64,000 bases of DNA from Trichaptum fuscoviolaceum (lineage: Eukaryota > Basidiomycota > Agaricomycetes > Hymenochaetales > Trichaptaceae), in contig CAJSYZ010000003.1 in the NCBI GenBank assembly GCA_910574455.1, positions 3,657,250 through 3,721,249 of the forward strand, read 5' to 3'. Shown piece by piece: positions 31,717-45,545 of the stretch; the first letter of the stretch is position 1; each line of letters starts with the position of its first letter. Below the pieces are notes generated by a model. The model was not told where the DNA came from, ran no database searches, and saw nothing but the letters and a program-made list of their open reading frames with translations. The position numbers and the translations under genes are program-made.

Positions 31717-34604
31717 TTAGCAGGCTGTTGCTCGGTATAAAGCAGCATACTGTGACTTGTGGCGGCTCATGAGTTCTTCATGAGTTCCGAACTCGGTGAT
31801 AGTCTGGATACGAATCAACGGTTATAAAGTGCGACACCGATAATTGAAAAGGCCACTCACCCCATTTTCAAACATCGCAATCTTGTCAGCCCGACGTGCA
31901 AGTGCCAACTGATGTGTGATGATGATGACGGTCTTTGTCTTCTGGCCTGTCCTAGGGTCTCGGCAGATTTTGTCGAGGGTCTTCAAAACGTCGTTTTGTG
32001 CATGGGCATCGAGATGTGATGTCGGTTCGTCCAGGAGAAGAAGATCCGCCGACCTTGCCCGCATGAAAGCACGAGATATTGCTACACGCTGCCACTGGAA
32101 CGAGCGTGATATCAGATCAGATCGGACAAGTGCGAGGGGCTGTACACACCTCTCCGCCCGACAGTCCTTGCCGCTCATTCTCCGACTCCGCAATCGTAAG
32201 CGAACTGTCCCCAAACGCGCTCATACCGAAGCCCATGCACTCAAGGTTCGTGTCCAACCCTCGAGGAAGAGAGTTCACAAGTTTCCCCGCGCCGCCTCGT
32301 ATGGCTGCTTCCCGGATAGCATGGTCAGCAAAGCGGCTTCCTACATCGCCTATACCCACGTTCTCGCGCACTGTTGCATTCAATCTCGAGAATACCTGAA
32401 AGAGCGCAGTCACATGTTGGTGGTAATCGTTGGGGTTCAACTTGCGTATGTCTACGTCGTTGATGAGAAGTTGCGATGGCATCTCAGGCGAAAGGGACGG
32501 ATCAAAATCGAAGATCCGTAGAAGAATATTCGCGAGAGTTGATTTGCCTGAGATCACGAACGAAGGATGTCAATAAAAGCGTCTAGATACTTCATTTACA
32601 AGATACAGTTAGGGGGACAGCTGCTTACCTGAGCCGTTAAAACCCACGATCGCCAAGGTCTCACCAGCTTCAACAGTGAAATTGACGTTCTTGAGTGTAG
32701 GCTTGGTACTTCCTGGATATGTGTATGAGATGTTCCTGTCCAGTGATTAATGAGTATCATTGTTAGATAGAGTAAGCGTAATTTATGTGAGCTTCGACTC
32801 CCATGGAACATGAGTTTAGCGATCGTATTGAATAACCGCTAAAGTTTCCCCAGCTAAGGTAACGGGGCGAATAATCCACCTACATAAACTCTAAAAATAC
32901 TGACCTTGCTTCAATCTTCATCCCCTTTCCATTGCTTTCGTAAAGTACTTGTTTTCCAGGCTGCGGATTCAGCCGAGGCTCAATCGTTGATGCTGCGAAG
33001 AAGGCGCCCATAAAGAAGATTGATTGAAAGGCACGCTCTCCAGACGAAGTCAGAGTCCGGACATTGAAAAGGAGCGATTGTAATGAGGAGCGGTAAAGCG
33101 CGAGAGAACCGAGCGAAGTGGATGATGTATAGATGAAGAAAGGGAGCTGCACAAGATAAATTTTAAGTCGGTAAGTTAAGGGGGGATTAGCCTCAGATGA
33201 TAGTCATACACGCACGTTCTGAAGTAAAACAAGCATCTCTGAAACATTTGTCTGGGTAAGGAGCCAGCGCAGTGTGGCACTGAATCCAAGACTGGAGCTG
33301 AGTATGCTATTCTGGGTTTCGAGCCCGAGGATTTTCGTTCGTGCCTCCGACCATTGGTGTAAAATCCAAGGGGCGAGACCGAAAAGGGCGACTTCTGCGC
33401 GGTAAGGTTCACCATGGGCCATCGAACGCATACGCTCTGCCCGTTCTTGGTTATGGGCTTCTGCAGGCGTATACAGTGCATTATCAGTAAATGTTTCACC
33501 ATTGTACCACCCTGAGAAAGGAAGCCGAGGGAGACAGGCCGCAAATAGGGATAGGAGGGAGGGGAGAAGTATGATGCCTAGGAGGGGCAGATGAGGCGGT
33601 GGAGCTCTCCCAGATGAATCGGATGAATCCGAAGACCAGAATGAAAACAAATCTGAGGACGAGTGTATGTGTGAAGCAGTGTATAGCAAGACAACTTGAC
33701 TGATGAGTTCCGCGATTGATGATAATACGCGGACCAGATCGAGAGGCGAGAAGAGGCCGAATCCGAAACCAAGTCCTGTGAAGGACCGGACAAAAAGGTC
33801 GGACTCCTGCAGAAGATCGCGTACTTCCGGGTCCGCAAGCGTTGGAAGATCAAGACGCAGTCTTTGCTCAAGTTGTCGGCGTTCCATCAGGAAACGTACG
33901 GAACTGTTAACGGCGTTCTCATTATAATTCCTAATAATGAGAATCAGCAAGAAAGAGAGAGCATTGTGCAAAAGCCTATTGTCAGAAGCGTATTCAATGC
34001 AGGGCAAGGGAAAGTCAGCCACTTACGCAAATGTGTCAAATAGTGACTCGGCAAGCATGCGAATGCATTCCCTGATGACTAGGCGACCCAATCGCGCTGA
34101 TGGGAAATGACCTGATGAGATTTGACTCTGAATCTTTGATCATTGTTCAGAAAAAGAGAATAAGGAAATGCGAATGACCACTCTCACCTCGTCTAAGATT
34201 AAGGCTTGGGAGTAGCCTCGAAAAGCCGGTAGCAATCCACGAATTATGGTTAGGCAAACAAGAAGTGCGGTTCGAAGCGGATTTAGACCCCAGAGAAGGA
34301 CTAGCATGTCATAGAAGGTAGCCTGCAATATGTGACCGGCCAATATGATATTCGACAAATTAAATTGTCTTTGGTGACCCGGCTGAAGGGGGAGGGTTTC
34401 TGGCTTGCCATCGCGTCCTATGTTTGATACACTAGGCCGGGAGGCCCTCCAGACGTCAAAGAGCGACATAGGCTCTGTATCAGGCTCGCTTTCTGACTCG
34501 CAAGTATCATCGACAAATGGTTCGGGAAACATAGGCTTGCTGCCGTTCTGCTTGCTCCGGAGGAGGGGGAGAAGATGGAGGCGAAGGGCCGGGATTGAGA
34601 GCAT
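31717..34604 (-). CDS. ABC transporter, half-size, membrane domain followed by one ATPase domain
   Basis: The start is ATG at 34604 (MLSIPALRLHLLPLLRSK). A long N-terminal region has hydrophobic segments (NIILAGHILQATFYDMLVLL, TALLVCLTIIRGLLPAFRG, LSFLLILIIRN, LGIILLPSLLSLFAACL) consistent with one six-helix membrane domain. The nucleotide-binding domain has Walker A GFNGSGKST, split by an intron after GSG; a Q-loop FQVFSRLNATVREN; the signature LSGGEWQRVAISRAF; Walker B LLLLDEPTSHLD; and an H-loop IIITHQLALARRADKI. It ends TEFGTHEELMSRHKSQY, with the stop at 31717-31719. Only one ATPase domain is present, so it should work as a dimer. Family resembles the B/MDR group loosely; substrate and membrane are unknown. 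It shares a short promoter with GTP cyclohydrolase I. Confidence 0.88.
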
Positions 34605-34902
34605 TGCGGGGGGTAGAAAGGTTGAGTGCGGACCTCTGGGGTATTTGAGGGGGATGCATTCTCTCTGCTGGCTTTGAGCCTGTGCACCGGGGTTGCGTTG
34701 CTTTAGAGAGCAGTTGCAAACCCGCGCTTTGGTACTCTCTTGGGTCTCCCTCGGGCCTCCATAACAGGCACCCTCTAAGCAGCTGACAAAGCGCCTGTTT
34801 CTCCTTATTTGGCTAATTGCTCTGACTCAACACCCGCTCTTGCGAAATTTTATTATTATTCGAATATCTGCACCTCAAAGACTTAAACGTCTAATTGCGC
34901 GA

Positions 34903-36258
34903 ATGAACGACCACGACACTGTGCTTGATTCGCTTGCAAAGCTTCGCCTCCATGCTGAGCTGAACGCACCTGATCCTCGTGCGGACACACGAGGCAGCGA
35001 CGCAAGTGTCGATGGCGATGGCGGTGAAGCCCCAGACGATCTCACAAACTCGGTAGACTCGACGTCAGTGACGACGGCTGCCCAGGCCATCCACGCACAC
35101 AACCAGCATGCCCAGCGCGAGGGCTACGGCTTCCGCCCAATTTCGGGCTCCTCGACACCTCTCAAGGGCAAGGGCCGTCAGTCACCGCTTCCGGATCCCA
35201 ACGGGCTCGGCTGGCCAGCGAAGTCGACACTTTCGCGCCTGAACTCAACGCCCGCCGAGCGTGCGGCACGGGAGGAGAAGCTTGCGGGTGCTGTACGCAC
35301 TCTTCTTGAGTGCATAGGAGAGGATCCTGATCGGGAAGGCTTGCGAAGGACTCCCGAGCGGTATGCTCAGGCGCTTATGTGGATGACACGCGGGTACGAA
35401 GAGCGACTTGCAGGCGAGCAGCTAACTTTGGCATACAGAAGGATACATACCGAAACTAATCTTCGAGGACAGATGTGATTAATGATGCTATCTTCCCTGA
35501 GGACCACGATGAGATGGTCATTGTTCGGGACATTGACATATTCTCGCTTTGTGAACACCACCTCGTGCCCTTTACCGGCAAAGTAAGTCATCTCTTCCCT
35601 TCCACCGCTGCCTCAGATCTTCCGATGATCGTGATTTCCTTCAGCTTTCGTATGAACTCCCACCCATAAACACCCTTAATTGCGCCCATGCTTTCTCCTA
35701 CCTCGCGTTTCCCTCGTTACCTTGTTCATGCTCCTTCTCTTCTTTGACGAGACTGCAGGACTTTTTTTCGTCAGCTGACTTGAAATCTGACAACATTCGC
35801 TTGTTTCTTTAGATCACCATCGCATATATCCCGAGAAAGCTCGTACTGGGTCTCTCAAAGCTCGCACGCATTGCCGAGACATTTAGTCGAAGACTTCAGG
35901 TCCAGGAACGCCTCACGAAGCAGATTGCTATTGCAGTAGACGAGGCCATTAAGCCCCGCGGCGTCGCTGTCGTCATGGAGGCCACGTGCGTGTCTTCCCT
36001 ATCTCTTTATTTTTATCGTACACTCTTGCTTTGAGCAATGTGCTTGACTTCTACTTTTCTGTGCCTGATTACCTGCGTGATTTATGCACTGTTTTGATAA
36101 TCTACTTACGCTCCGTTTCAGGCACTTGTGTATGACAATGCGAGGCGTCCAAAAGCCAGGTGCAGCGACCATCACATCTTGTATGTTAGGGTGCTTCCGT
36201 ACGCAGCAAAAGACCCGGGAGGAGTTCCTTACGCTTATGAACTCGAAGACACGGTAAC
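34903..36258 (+). CDS. FOL2: GTP cyclohydrolase I
   Basis: Catalyses GTP to 7,8-dihydroneopterin triphosphate, the first step of folate and tetrahydrobiopterin synthesis. I chose ATG 34903 ([16 protein letters not shown]); an in-frame ATG at 34840 is possible. The first exon encodes a long unstructured N-terminal extension and then [20 protein letters not shown]. The core has [34 protein letters not shown] (zinc Cys and His), [47 protein letters not shown] and SCMLG with the second zinc Cys. The stop is at 36256-36258. The intron at 35414-35472 starts with GC (GCGAGC) instead of GT; only this splice restores [12 protein letters not shown]. Length of the catalytic part is normal for the family. 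Confidence 0.94.
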
Positions 36259-37580
36259 ACAGTATTGCGGGTATCCGTCTCGGCACGTCAAAGGATATAC
36301 AATAAAGACGCGAGCGAGCAGCCTAGAGCATCACGGATGCATTCATCTTTGATACATACGTCTTTACGAAACCTTGGGGGCCCCATTCAACATCTGGCAT
36401 TCACCAACGATTACGGGATCCAACTCCATCACATGAAGCAAACTCACATCTCAAATATTAGCAATCAACATATCTTATGCATCATCCACACGATTCAACT
36501 CGCATATGCTTTCTTGGTTTACTTATTTGTTACTTACTTCGTTGTAGAAAATAATACCTGCCGAACGGAACTATCTGAGCATCGTTATAACAAATTGCCT
36601 TATACTCTCGTCACTTTCTATGCTATTCGGTCTTGCGGTTCCGAAATAGTATACGCGGAGTTTCCAAGATTCAGGATAAATTGCAATTGAAATCGGTCTT
36701 CAAATTGTTCTCAGTGGCGCTTCGCAGAGGGTGATTGGCTATAAAGCGGTGTTGAAGGCCCAAGCACAGAGATCATACTTTGATCGGCGATAACATCTCA
36801 GCATGTGATTCGACGTCAGTCAGGCTCTACGGCGCGTGTTTGTGGTGAGGTTGGTGTCGAGGTCGAGACAAGTACGACGTACGTACGGTCCAACAGGAGT
36901 TTACTTATGACTGTGGGTGTCATTTGGCAGGGACGTCCCCAACACCGACGCTTTTCGTAATCCAGCATGCTATCGACAGTGTGCGGTTGAGGGGGGGGGG
37001 GCTCTCATGATTGTCCGAAAATTCGGAGATCTATCAAAGCAAATAGCGATTGCACACTGGATAGATAGCGAAAAGGTTCCTGTGAAGTTCTCGAGAAAGC
37101 TAGGGAAATCCCCCCAAAGCGACTTAGCTGCGCAACATGCTGCAGCAACGCTTTGGCTGTCCTTGCGTCACGAGAGCGGATAGTGGGAAGCCGTCTGTCG
37201 TAAAGGCGGGCAAAACGTCCGAGTGTCTTCTTGCGGCGAGCCGGTTATCCCATTTTGGAAGGGACAATCTTCACAGGCCCAAGCACAATCGCCATACCAT
37301 CTATAGCAGTCCTAAATCTTATTTCACATCCTCGTGTACCTGCCGATCGGTTCAGCCATAGTATACAGTTGTGAGTTGATCGTAACGCCAGGTTTTCAGA
37401 CTTTCGAGTTCAAGCAGCAAGCCTGAGCGGCGAGTAGGGTGCATTAGATTACTGAAGTTTACGCAGAAGTATTACACGATCATACATGCATAGCAGGGTT
37501 CGTATACGTTCATAGGTACGAAGAAACGCAGATAAAAAAATATTACTCGAATGTCCACTCCACTCCAGCCCAGCCATTAC
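36259..37580. other. Convergent intergenic region of 1.3 kb
   Basis: Lies between the stops of GTP cyclohydrolase I and THO2. Contains a run of ten G at about 36990-37000. A frame at 36917-37183 lacks a good ATG and family motifs. No tRNA or transposon features were found. Confidence 0.45.
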
Positions 37581-40500
37581 CTAACTGTTACCACCACGTC
37601 TGCCCTCACCTCTATTGACTTCAGAGCCATACACTGAGCTCAATGTCTTGCCGAGTATACGGCCACTATCGTTCAGACCCTCTCTTCTAATCTTCACCTG
37701 TTTGGGGCCGGAATCGACTTGACTATCGCGGTCGCGGTCAGATAGCGTCCGTTTCCGCGCGTCACCAGCATCCTCGTGACCTGTACTTCCAGTAGTGCGT
37801 CTGCCTGATGGATTTGAAGGGAGCCCAGCAGCGGCGTTGGGCATGGGTCCGATACGATCGAATAAGCTGCCTTGCGAGATCTGTGAAGCGCCATTAGATG
37901 TAGTACCACGACCTCCTGTGTTTTCCTGTAAGGCAGCTGCTTCACGATTGGTTCTCCACTCTCTCTCACCCCTGTCCGGTTTGTCCCCCTTGTCGCTCCT
38001 CTCTGTACGCTCGCCCCTATCCGTCCGGTCGCTCCGAGAAGCTCGCTCACTTCTGTCTCTGTCGTTGCGTTCTCGCTCATTGTCCCGGTCCCTGTCTCGA
38101 TTTATAGGCAACACAGGCGACACATCCCCTCGTCCTCCGATACGAGGAGGTTGTGTTGCCATCGCACGCGGTGCAGACGGAGGAAGTATTGGCGTTTTAG
38201 GGGTTGGTGAAATTGGAGAAGGTTCGCTGCCGCGTGGACGTTCAGTCTGCTAAATGCCATGTTGGTCAGCTTACGACCAAGCTCTGCAATACACTGCTCA
38301 TTGACTAACCTTTGCACTTGCCGCACCCTTGATATTGGTAATTTCTTCAGGAGCATCACGATCTCTTCGGCGACGTTCAGATTCCCGTGGTTGGTCCTTG
38401 TTGTCCCGAGGCTGATCGCGATTGCTTTCTTTCTCAGAGCCTCGCCGAGAGCGCTCTTCGCGATGTCCATCTCTACGGGAACCACGCTTTGAGCTTCGCT
38501 CTGGCTGATATGGAAAGTGGAAGCTCAGCAAGAATAAGAAGCTAAGAAGTACAGATAACTTGCTCACCTCGTCGTCCGCGGGTCTTCGCCTCTTTCCAAG
38601 GGTTTCATCAGAATGAGTCGAACCAGTCCGAGTGCGGTGGCGGTTTCCATCGGTCCGCGAAGTTGTGCCAGCTTCTTGAGGTAATTCGGAACCATTGCCC
38701 CTTGGCTCTCTTCGTCCACGGTCTCGTTCCTTGTCATCTCGGCGGTGACGGTCACGATGATCACGATCCTTCTCTCGCTCCCTCTCGCGATGAGATGGCT
38801 CCCGGTCTCTCTTCTCCCTTTCGCGGTCTCGGTCTTTGTCACGTTCTCGACCTTTCTCCCATTCTCTGTCTGAGTCACGATCACGGTCACGATCAAGGTC
38901 TCGAGTGCTACTGCCAGGAATACGGTCACGACCATTTCGCTCCGATCGACCATGCAATACTTCACGATGTGCACCACTACGCTCAGCCCTTGAAGGAGTT
39001 TCCATATTTGCCGTACGTTTACCTTCTTCAGCAGATTCTGCATCCAGAGATCTATCATATCGGGTCCTTTCTCGTTCTTTATCAGCACTTCTACCGCTGT
39101 CAGCACTGGCATTTCTACTCCCAAGGCGGGTGGCAGGTGATGGAGAACGAACAGCAGGTGGCTTGTTTGGCTCTGGACGAGGACTTTGGCCGGCCCTTTC
39201 GGCTCGAGATCCTACACGTGTACTCCGTAATTCCTGTGCCGATAGAGTCTGACTTGGTTTAGATGGAGGAGCCATCGGCTTTTGCACAGGCTCTTGAACA
39301 CGGGGAGGATGGGGTTGAAGACCTTCTTTGACAGTATTATCCGTAGAGCCTGATTGTGGTGGTTGCGGCGTCGCTGGTCGAGAATGGCCATTTGCGACTT
39401 GTAATACTTCCTTTCGGAGGTCAGCAGTAGACACGCCTGAAGGTCGAAGGGGAGGTCGATTAGATTGAGAGGATGTTTGGGTCTGCATTTCCTGTTTAGG
39501 TTGAACGGTAGATGGGGCCGGAGCAAGTCCGGTTGGTTTTGGCGGTAGGTTTATTGTTTCGCCTTTTTCGGTTAAATCGGAGGGAGTGGTCTCAGGAGGT
39601 CTTGAGTCTGGTCGGTTCCTCCTTACTACTTCAGGTCTAGGAATGCTGGACAAGAAGACATTAATTCTTGCCCGAAATTACAACTGAAATTAGTAAAATG
39701 TAACCATACCTTTCTAGGGTAGCGATTTTTCCTGTTGAGTTGGTACGAAGAGCCGGAGCATCAGGAACTTTCGCAGGGAGCGAAGGTGCTTGGGCCTTGG
39801 GGGCCTGAGGTTCAACGGACAAAAGCGACGAAGACGCTTCGCGAGGTTTATCCACGGATGGAACGGAAGTAGATTTTGTCGTGGGCTTGATGTGATGCAT
39901 TAGCCAAACATTCTGACGGATCGCGCTATATACTCACCTTTACCACCTGAGCAACTTTTGGCATCGCCCAGATCGCTTCCCGTTTCTTTAAGCTTGACGA
40001 ATATCTACATGCAAAGAATATGAGCTCAGAGCAATTTATAAAAGTAGGCCACAAAAGCAATGGACGTACGCGCGTGCTAGAATTTTGAGGTCCCCACGCT
40101 CTTCATTCTGCACTAGGCGTTGTATCTCCAGATCTATACTCGAACCGACGACTTCGTTGACCGCCGCAATGGGGAAAACTTCGATGACTTCCTTCAAGAC
40201 AAGAACTGAATTGTAAACGTGCATGAAATCCCCCGCTTGTAAACAGTCCACAAAACTCTGAAGCACAATCAGTTGAGGCCGAGCTCATAATGACTGAAGA
40301 ATCTTACTCGGCCAAGCTTACGATGGCACTTTTTAAGGAAAGACTTGAAATATGGCCATCCAAGCAGATTATCGGGTGTTGAGGGACCGTCTTTTGACCA
40401 TTCTCTCTGAAACCCAGGGAGAAGGGTAACCTTTGAGCCCTCCTTACGGCGATTGCTTGCATCATAAGCCTTTTGACTCTGATGCCAGGAATAGAGATCA

Positions 40501-43500
40501 GTAAGAACTCCCTTCAAAAAACGTCCTATAGTTTGAAAGAACATTAATGTTGAATCCCGACATGAGGATGATGCACGAACCATAGTTGCGAGCTTCGTTT
40601 TCGCTGCTCGAAAAGATGACAACTTTAACATGATCGCCCAGAAGCTGTTAACTAAAGTAAGGTCGCGCTGACATGGTTATAGACGAGGCTGTGTACCTTG
40701 TCATAGCACATGAGTGTATGGAATCCTGGGGTTCCTCGTTCATGAAGGGTCCTGATTAGCCTTGCACAGTAGTCGGCATCCATTGGCGAAAGCAAGCAAC
40801 GTGGTTGGATGCAATATTCGATAAGAGACTGCATAAAGGCAGCCCCGGTTACTTTCCCTTGCCCGACTATAAGGAGAATTTAGTTCCACCCGAAAACGCC
40901 AAAAGTTGGGTATATCTTCATACCGTGCGAGAACCAATGAGCCATTTCCTTGTCCACGCGACCCCCTTTCTCAGTGGTATACCTGTGAACCATTTCCTGT
41001 ATTGCCTTCTCCTTTTTAAGTTCTGCAGCGGTAAGTAGAAAACGGTCTCGCTGGCTCCGGTGATTGAAAGCAGCAACACGAGTCGCCCTGTCTGACGCAC
41101 GTTCCGCCTGCTTAGCCTTTTGGTAATGGACCTCGCTCGCAGCAATGAGAGCCTTCAGCGTCTCATCATATTTCTCCTTGGGGAAGTACAGATCGTAGCT
41201 TGACATTTGCCAGAATGACAAGTAGAATCCCGGTCTGCACGAGTTCATTTTAATATTTAACAGATCTCAAGACAAACAATCATGGGACTTACCCAATGGT
41301 TTCATAGGCATTTTCAGGAGCAATTTCCCGACATTGCTCAAAGAGCGAATGAAGTTCTGGTAGCCAAGGAACCTGGTAAATTGGATTAAAGTGAGTTTTA
41401 AAGCCATTGTAAATGTACGAATTTTACCTCTAGAGCGGTGGACTCTTCGGATTTTTCTTCTGTCTTAACCTGGAGAGTATCTACGTTCGCCGCATCTATT
41501 TCCATTTTTTCATCTTCTTTATTGACATCAGCCCCGGGCCCTTCAGGAGCTACATTAGACGAAGTATCCTGAGTCGTGCCATTGATAGATGGATCTCGTT
41601 TCGCTGTCAAGGCTGCCTTCAGACGCTTCTCGGCCGCTTCAGCACTTTCGGCCTTTTCCGCATCCTTAGCCTGGCACCAATCCCGGGCATGACTCTAGAG
41701 AGAGATATGTGAGTTGCCTTATATCCGTCTATCACTAGTCTTTGCTCACGGAGATAGCGTCATTAAGGAGCGGGCGAATGACTTGCATAGCAATCGGTGG
41801 AGGCAAACCATACAAGGTCCCAAGCTCGGACAACGGCGGCAGCATGCTTCGATACTCATCCATAGACACTGCGAGGGGGGTCGTCAAAAGGTCCAAGTAT
41901 TGATATAGAACTCCGTGAGTCTAGAGATCACATATCAGAAGGGATACATATAAAAGAAGGATAATCTAAGACACATACTGCATCAAAGAGATATGCGATA
42001 GACTTCAAATGTGCACCCCTTGCTTTGAATACACATGCTTGACGTTGTTGCGCCACCTGAACGAGAATCGGGAATGCCAGTTTTGTCTCAATCAATGTCT
42101 TTCCAAGTCTCTGCGTTCCTTTAAGCGCAACTTCGGTGGTTTCAAAGCCAGCACCACGTATATCAGAAGCAATGGCTTCAATGCGAAGAGTGGGACCTCC
42201 AGCCATGGCGATAATTTGCGTGTCTGAAAGGCTCGGAAGGGGTTCTATGCCAGCCAACTTAAGAATGAGCTTTTCGAGAACAACAATTTCCGAGGTTTGA
42301 CCACCATAAAGCTGATGAACAATGTACCTCAGCACAGGGGACAAGTCTGTACTGTATCTGCGGAATAAAGCGCCCGTAAAGGTAGCAAGACCTTCATGGC
42401 CGTAAGTTTTAATATAGATCCAATAAGTAACTGAAGAACCCTACTTTGCAACCAATCAGAGGTATTCGCGCCATCCTCCTTTACCCTTTCTTTCTCTGGA
42501 TTCGCCAGGGCATCCAATATCAGAAATACAAGGATGTCAAAGCCCATGTTAGTTGCATATCGCAGAGCTTGAATGACAACATCGGCCAGATTATCGTACG
42601 CTTGTATCTGAGTAACTGCATTCGTGAAAAATATGCAAGGATTCGAGTGTGCCATCTTCGCAACTGTCCCGGATAGAGACTCGACGGTCTGCGACGACAA
42701 TCGGCGAAGGACACCCTTGGCCTCGCGTTCACGCAAAATTCGTTGTACGTTTAATTCGGGATGTGATTTATATGTCACATCACGCCATTCGCCATAGAGA
42801 CGCCAGCGGACCGTAGTGTCAAACTGTTTGAGGATATTCCATACTTCGACTGTGCACACTGCATTACCAGGCATCATCGATAGTGCGGGTAGGAGGTATC
42901 TCCGCGTAACACGTAGCCAGAAATTCTGAATAGGGTCCTCAGGATCAGTGATAACGGATGCTCCCTTCTTGCCGTCTTTGCTGTCCGCTTCACCAACAAC
43001 CTACAGAAGAGTATTGAAGAAAGAATAGAGCAAGACAATATTAATGCTCACCGACTGAGACAATTGCATTCTGCCAATCCGGAGAAGTTTGGTTAGGAAC
43101 AAAGGCTCACGAGAAACATGTAAACCAATGAATCTCATGATCGGCTCAACAACGTCAACCAAATCATCCATCGTGGTACACTGTGGCACGCGCTCTATCC
43201 ACAGGGGATAAAAGAACACGAACTCATGGGTGAGTGTGCCAGGAGGAGCCGGTGCGCATAACGTTAGCTGAGACTTTCGAGTAGGCGCCGCAATGTTTCC
43301 CGGGGATATATAGCGAGACCGAGGTTGTAGGAAACTCAAGTTTCGTTCCTTACCAAACATCGTTTCATACAAGGGAGAAATGGAATGCTTAAGCACCCTT
43401 AGTATAAGGTCGGCAATCTCGCGATGAACGTCGACAAGCCACGGGAAACGGGTCATAAGAGCGATAGCCGGGCGCAAGACTCCGACAGAAAGCAGTGATA

Positions 43501-45266
43501 TGACAATCATCGCTTTCTGTGCTGGGGCTTCTTTGGAATCTTGCAATGGTTTGGGATCCACAGTCGAGGTCGCTTTGGGTTTGTTTGCTGGGCCAGAGGA
43601 CGACGAAGATTCAAGAGGGGCAGCCATGGCTAGTAGGTTATTTGAAGACAACTTGATTCGCGTTTGCACGTCGTCCAAGTATTTCTGCTTCAACTTTGGC
43701 ATATCTTCATCAGACGGACCAAGCTGCAAACATCATTAGCCTTGAACTCCATGCTGATTATCTTATGCTTACATGGGGATAAAGGTCTTCCAAGGTTATG
43801 AACCCCTCCCGAATTAGCAGCGCTGCTGTCAAAAATAAACCCTTGGGGCAAGCCTCCTTCGCTTCTGCTGACTGTATCGAGATAACATGGAGAGAAAATG
43901 GGAATAGCCATTGAGAAAACGCAGAGCGACAACGATGAGGACGAAAAACCAACTTGATAATAGCTGAATTTGAAGCCAAGGACTTGAGCTAGCACCTTCG
44001 ATTTAGGCTTCGTGACGGAAGCTCCTGATGCTGGTAAATCAGAGTCCTTCCCGAAATCACCTCGCGCTAATGACTCGGCTATACGTAGGACATCATCCAG
44101 ACTCTTGCCTCTGAAGACATTCTCTGGCAATTCGACCTTCATCTGCGATTCGGCGTCCTCCCATTCGCGCATGATCGCAGGTTCAGGGACCCAAGGAGAA
44201 CAAGCTAGCAGGGCAATGAAGAATTGCCAATGCGTAGCTATGTTCACCGAGAAAACATCGAGGATAATGTCAAGCGCCCGGTTAGGGTCAAGGTCAAAGT
44301 AGCCGATTAAACTGACAACCCGATCCCAAGCAACCGCAGCTCGTGCATAAACTGTCTTACGGCTTTCAGATGGACAAGCTGTTGTCGACGAATGAGGTGG
44401 TCCAAGAGACGCAATGAGGTCTGTCGTGAGCTTCGCGTAGCCCTCGGATTGCTCGCGCAAAAGATTGAACTTATTTTGTTTATAGCTAATGTGTCAATTT
44501 GGTCAATATGTGGCACATGGTTGCCAATTATGTATGATATAACATACAACAAGGCGGTCCTGGTCCGTATTTCTTTCCTTTCAAACGCTGCTCGATCTCC
44601 GATGAGACCGACCAGTGTGAGTAGCGACATATCGAGTCTTTCTCTGCAGATTGTGGGATTCACAATGCCAAAAGTCTTGACAAGCTATAAGTATGTCACA
44701 ACCACCAATTCATGTGTTGGACTTACAAGTAACTTTTTCACAAGATCCGCCAACACGTTCTTATCGCTTTCGGCTAGCTCCTTTGAAGTCGTGGCTCGAG
44801 CTACCGACACCGTCTGCTCGTCTGTATCCATCATTCCACCAGTGAGTAACCGGGCGTCCGCTATAATCTCGTCCAACTCTGAGTCCACCGACCAAACAAT
44901 GTCGACCAGTAACTCTCCAAAAAGCACAGCATGCTGCGGTTTTCTTCCCTCTTCCGTTGAAGACGACGAGGGCAATCCATCGAGCAAGCTTTTGATGAAG
45001 AATGCAAGATTCTCCGTCGTAAGCAAGGGTGCAGCGGACCACGTACGAAGAACTGCATGAAGGAGTGTTTCGTATGCCGTTGAAAGTACATCCACACACG
45101 AGGGCTCAGTGGTTCGGCAATGGGGCCCTGTCAATGTGACGCGACTGTTAAACTGTAGTTAGAGCTTGCCCTTGCAAACGCGCTTGTCTCGAATTACTGA
45201 CCATTCAGACTCTCCTCCATCTGTCCAAGTTTTAATGCATGATTGAATGGTGGCGATGACTTCCAT
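37581..45266 (-). CDS. THO2: THO complex subunit 2
   Basis: Largest subunit of the nuclear THO/TREX complex, which couples transcription to mRNA packaging and export and limits R-loops. The start is ATG at 45266 (MEVIATIQSCIKTWTDGGES), followed by LSTAYETLLHAVLRTWSAAP and NICRERLDMSLLTLVGLIGD-like helices. The middle has the THOC2 signatures LYGEWRDVTYKSHPELNVQR, ALRYATNMGFDILVFLILDA, DWLQSLASFTGALFRRYSTD-like sequence, LRYIVHQLYGGQTSEIVVLE and the plug PLPSLSDTQIIAMAGGPTL. Near 41200 FYLSFWQMSSYDLYFPKEKY begins the Tho2 domain; the C-terminus is a long tail dense in Arg-Asp, Arg-Glu and Arg-Ser. The stop is at 37581-37583. Many introns; the exact count was not resolved. Identification is firm, individual splice sites moderately so. 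Confidence 0.9.
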
Positions 45267-45545
45267 TGAAGTACGATGAGCCACCAGTCATTGACTACGA
45301 CAGTCCAGAAGTAAAATGGTCCAGCGCGTAGAAATGTAGAGTCAAGAGTCGAGAGAACCACTTCTTACATCACACATTCAAGTTCGACAGCAGACTTACA
45401 TAAGCACAGGGTCCAATCACACGAAATGAAATTTCTTGTCTGTCAACTATTTCTCATTGATACGCAAGGCATAAGGCATAGCGGGCGAACATAGCGACAT
45501 GGAAGTGGTGAAAAGAAATACAAAGATGAGAAGAAATTAGACCAA

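Noticed and set aside
36917..37183. 88-codon plus-strand frame downstream of GTP cyclohydrolase I
   Set aside because: Starts with GTG, contains a poly-G run and has no recognisable motifs.
38298..39653. Low-complexity Arg/Asp/Ser frames, first read as separate proteins
   Set aside because: They are successive exons of the THO2 C-terminal tail; frames join through short introns.
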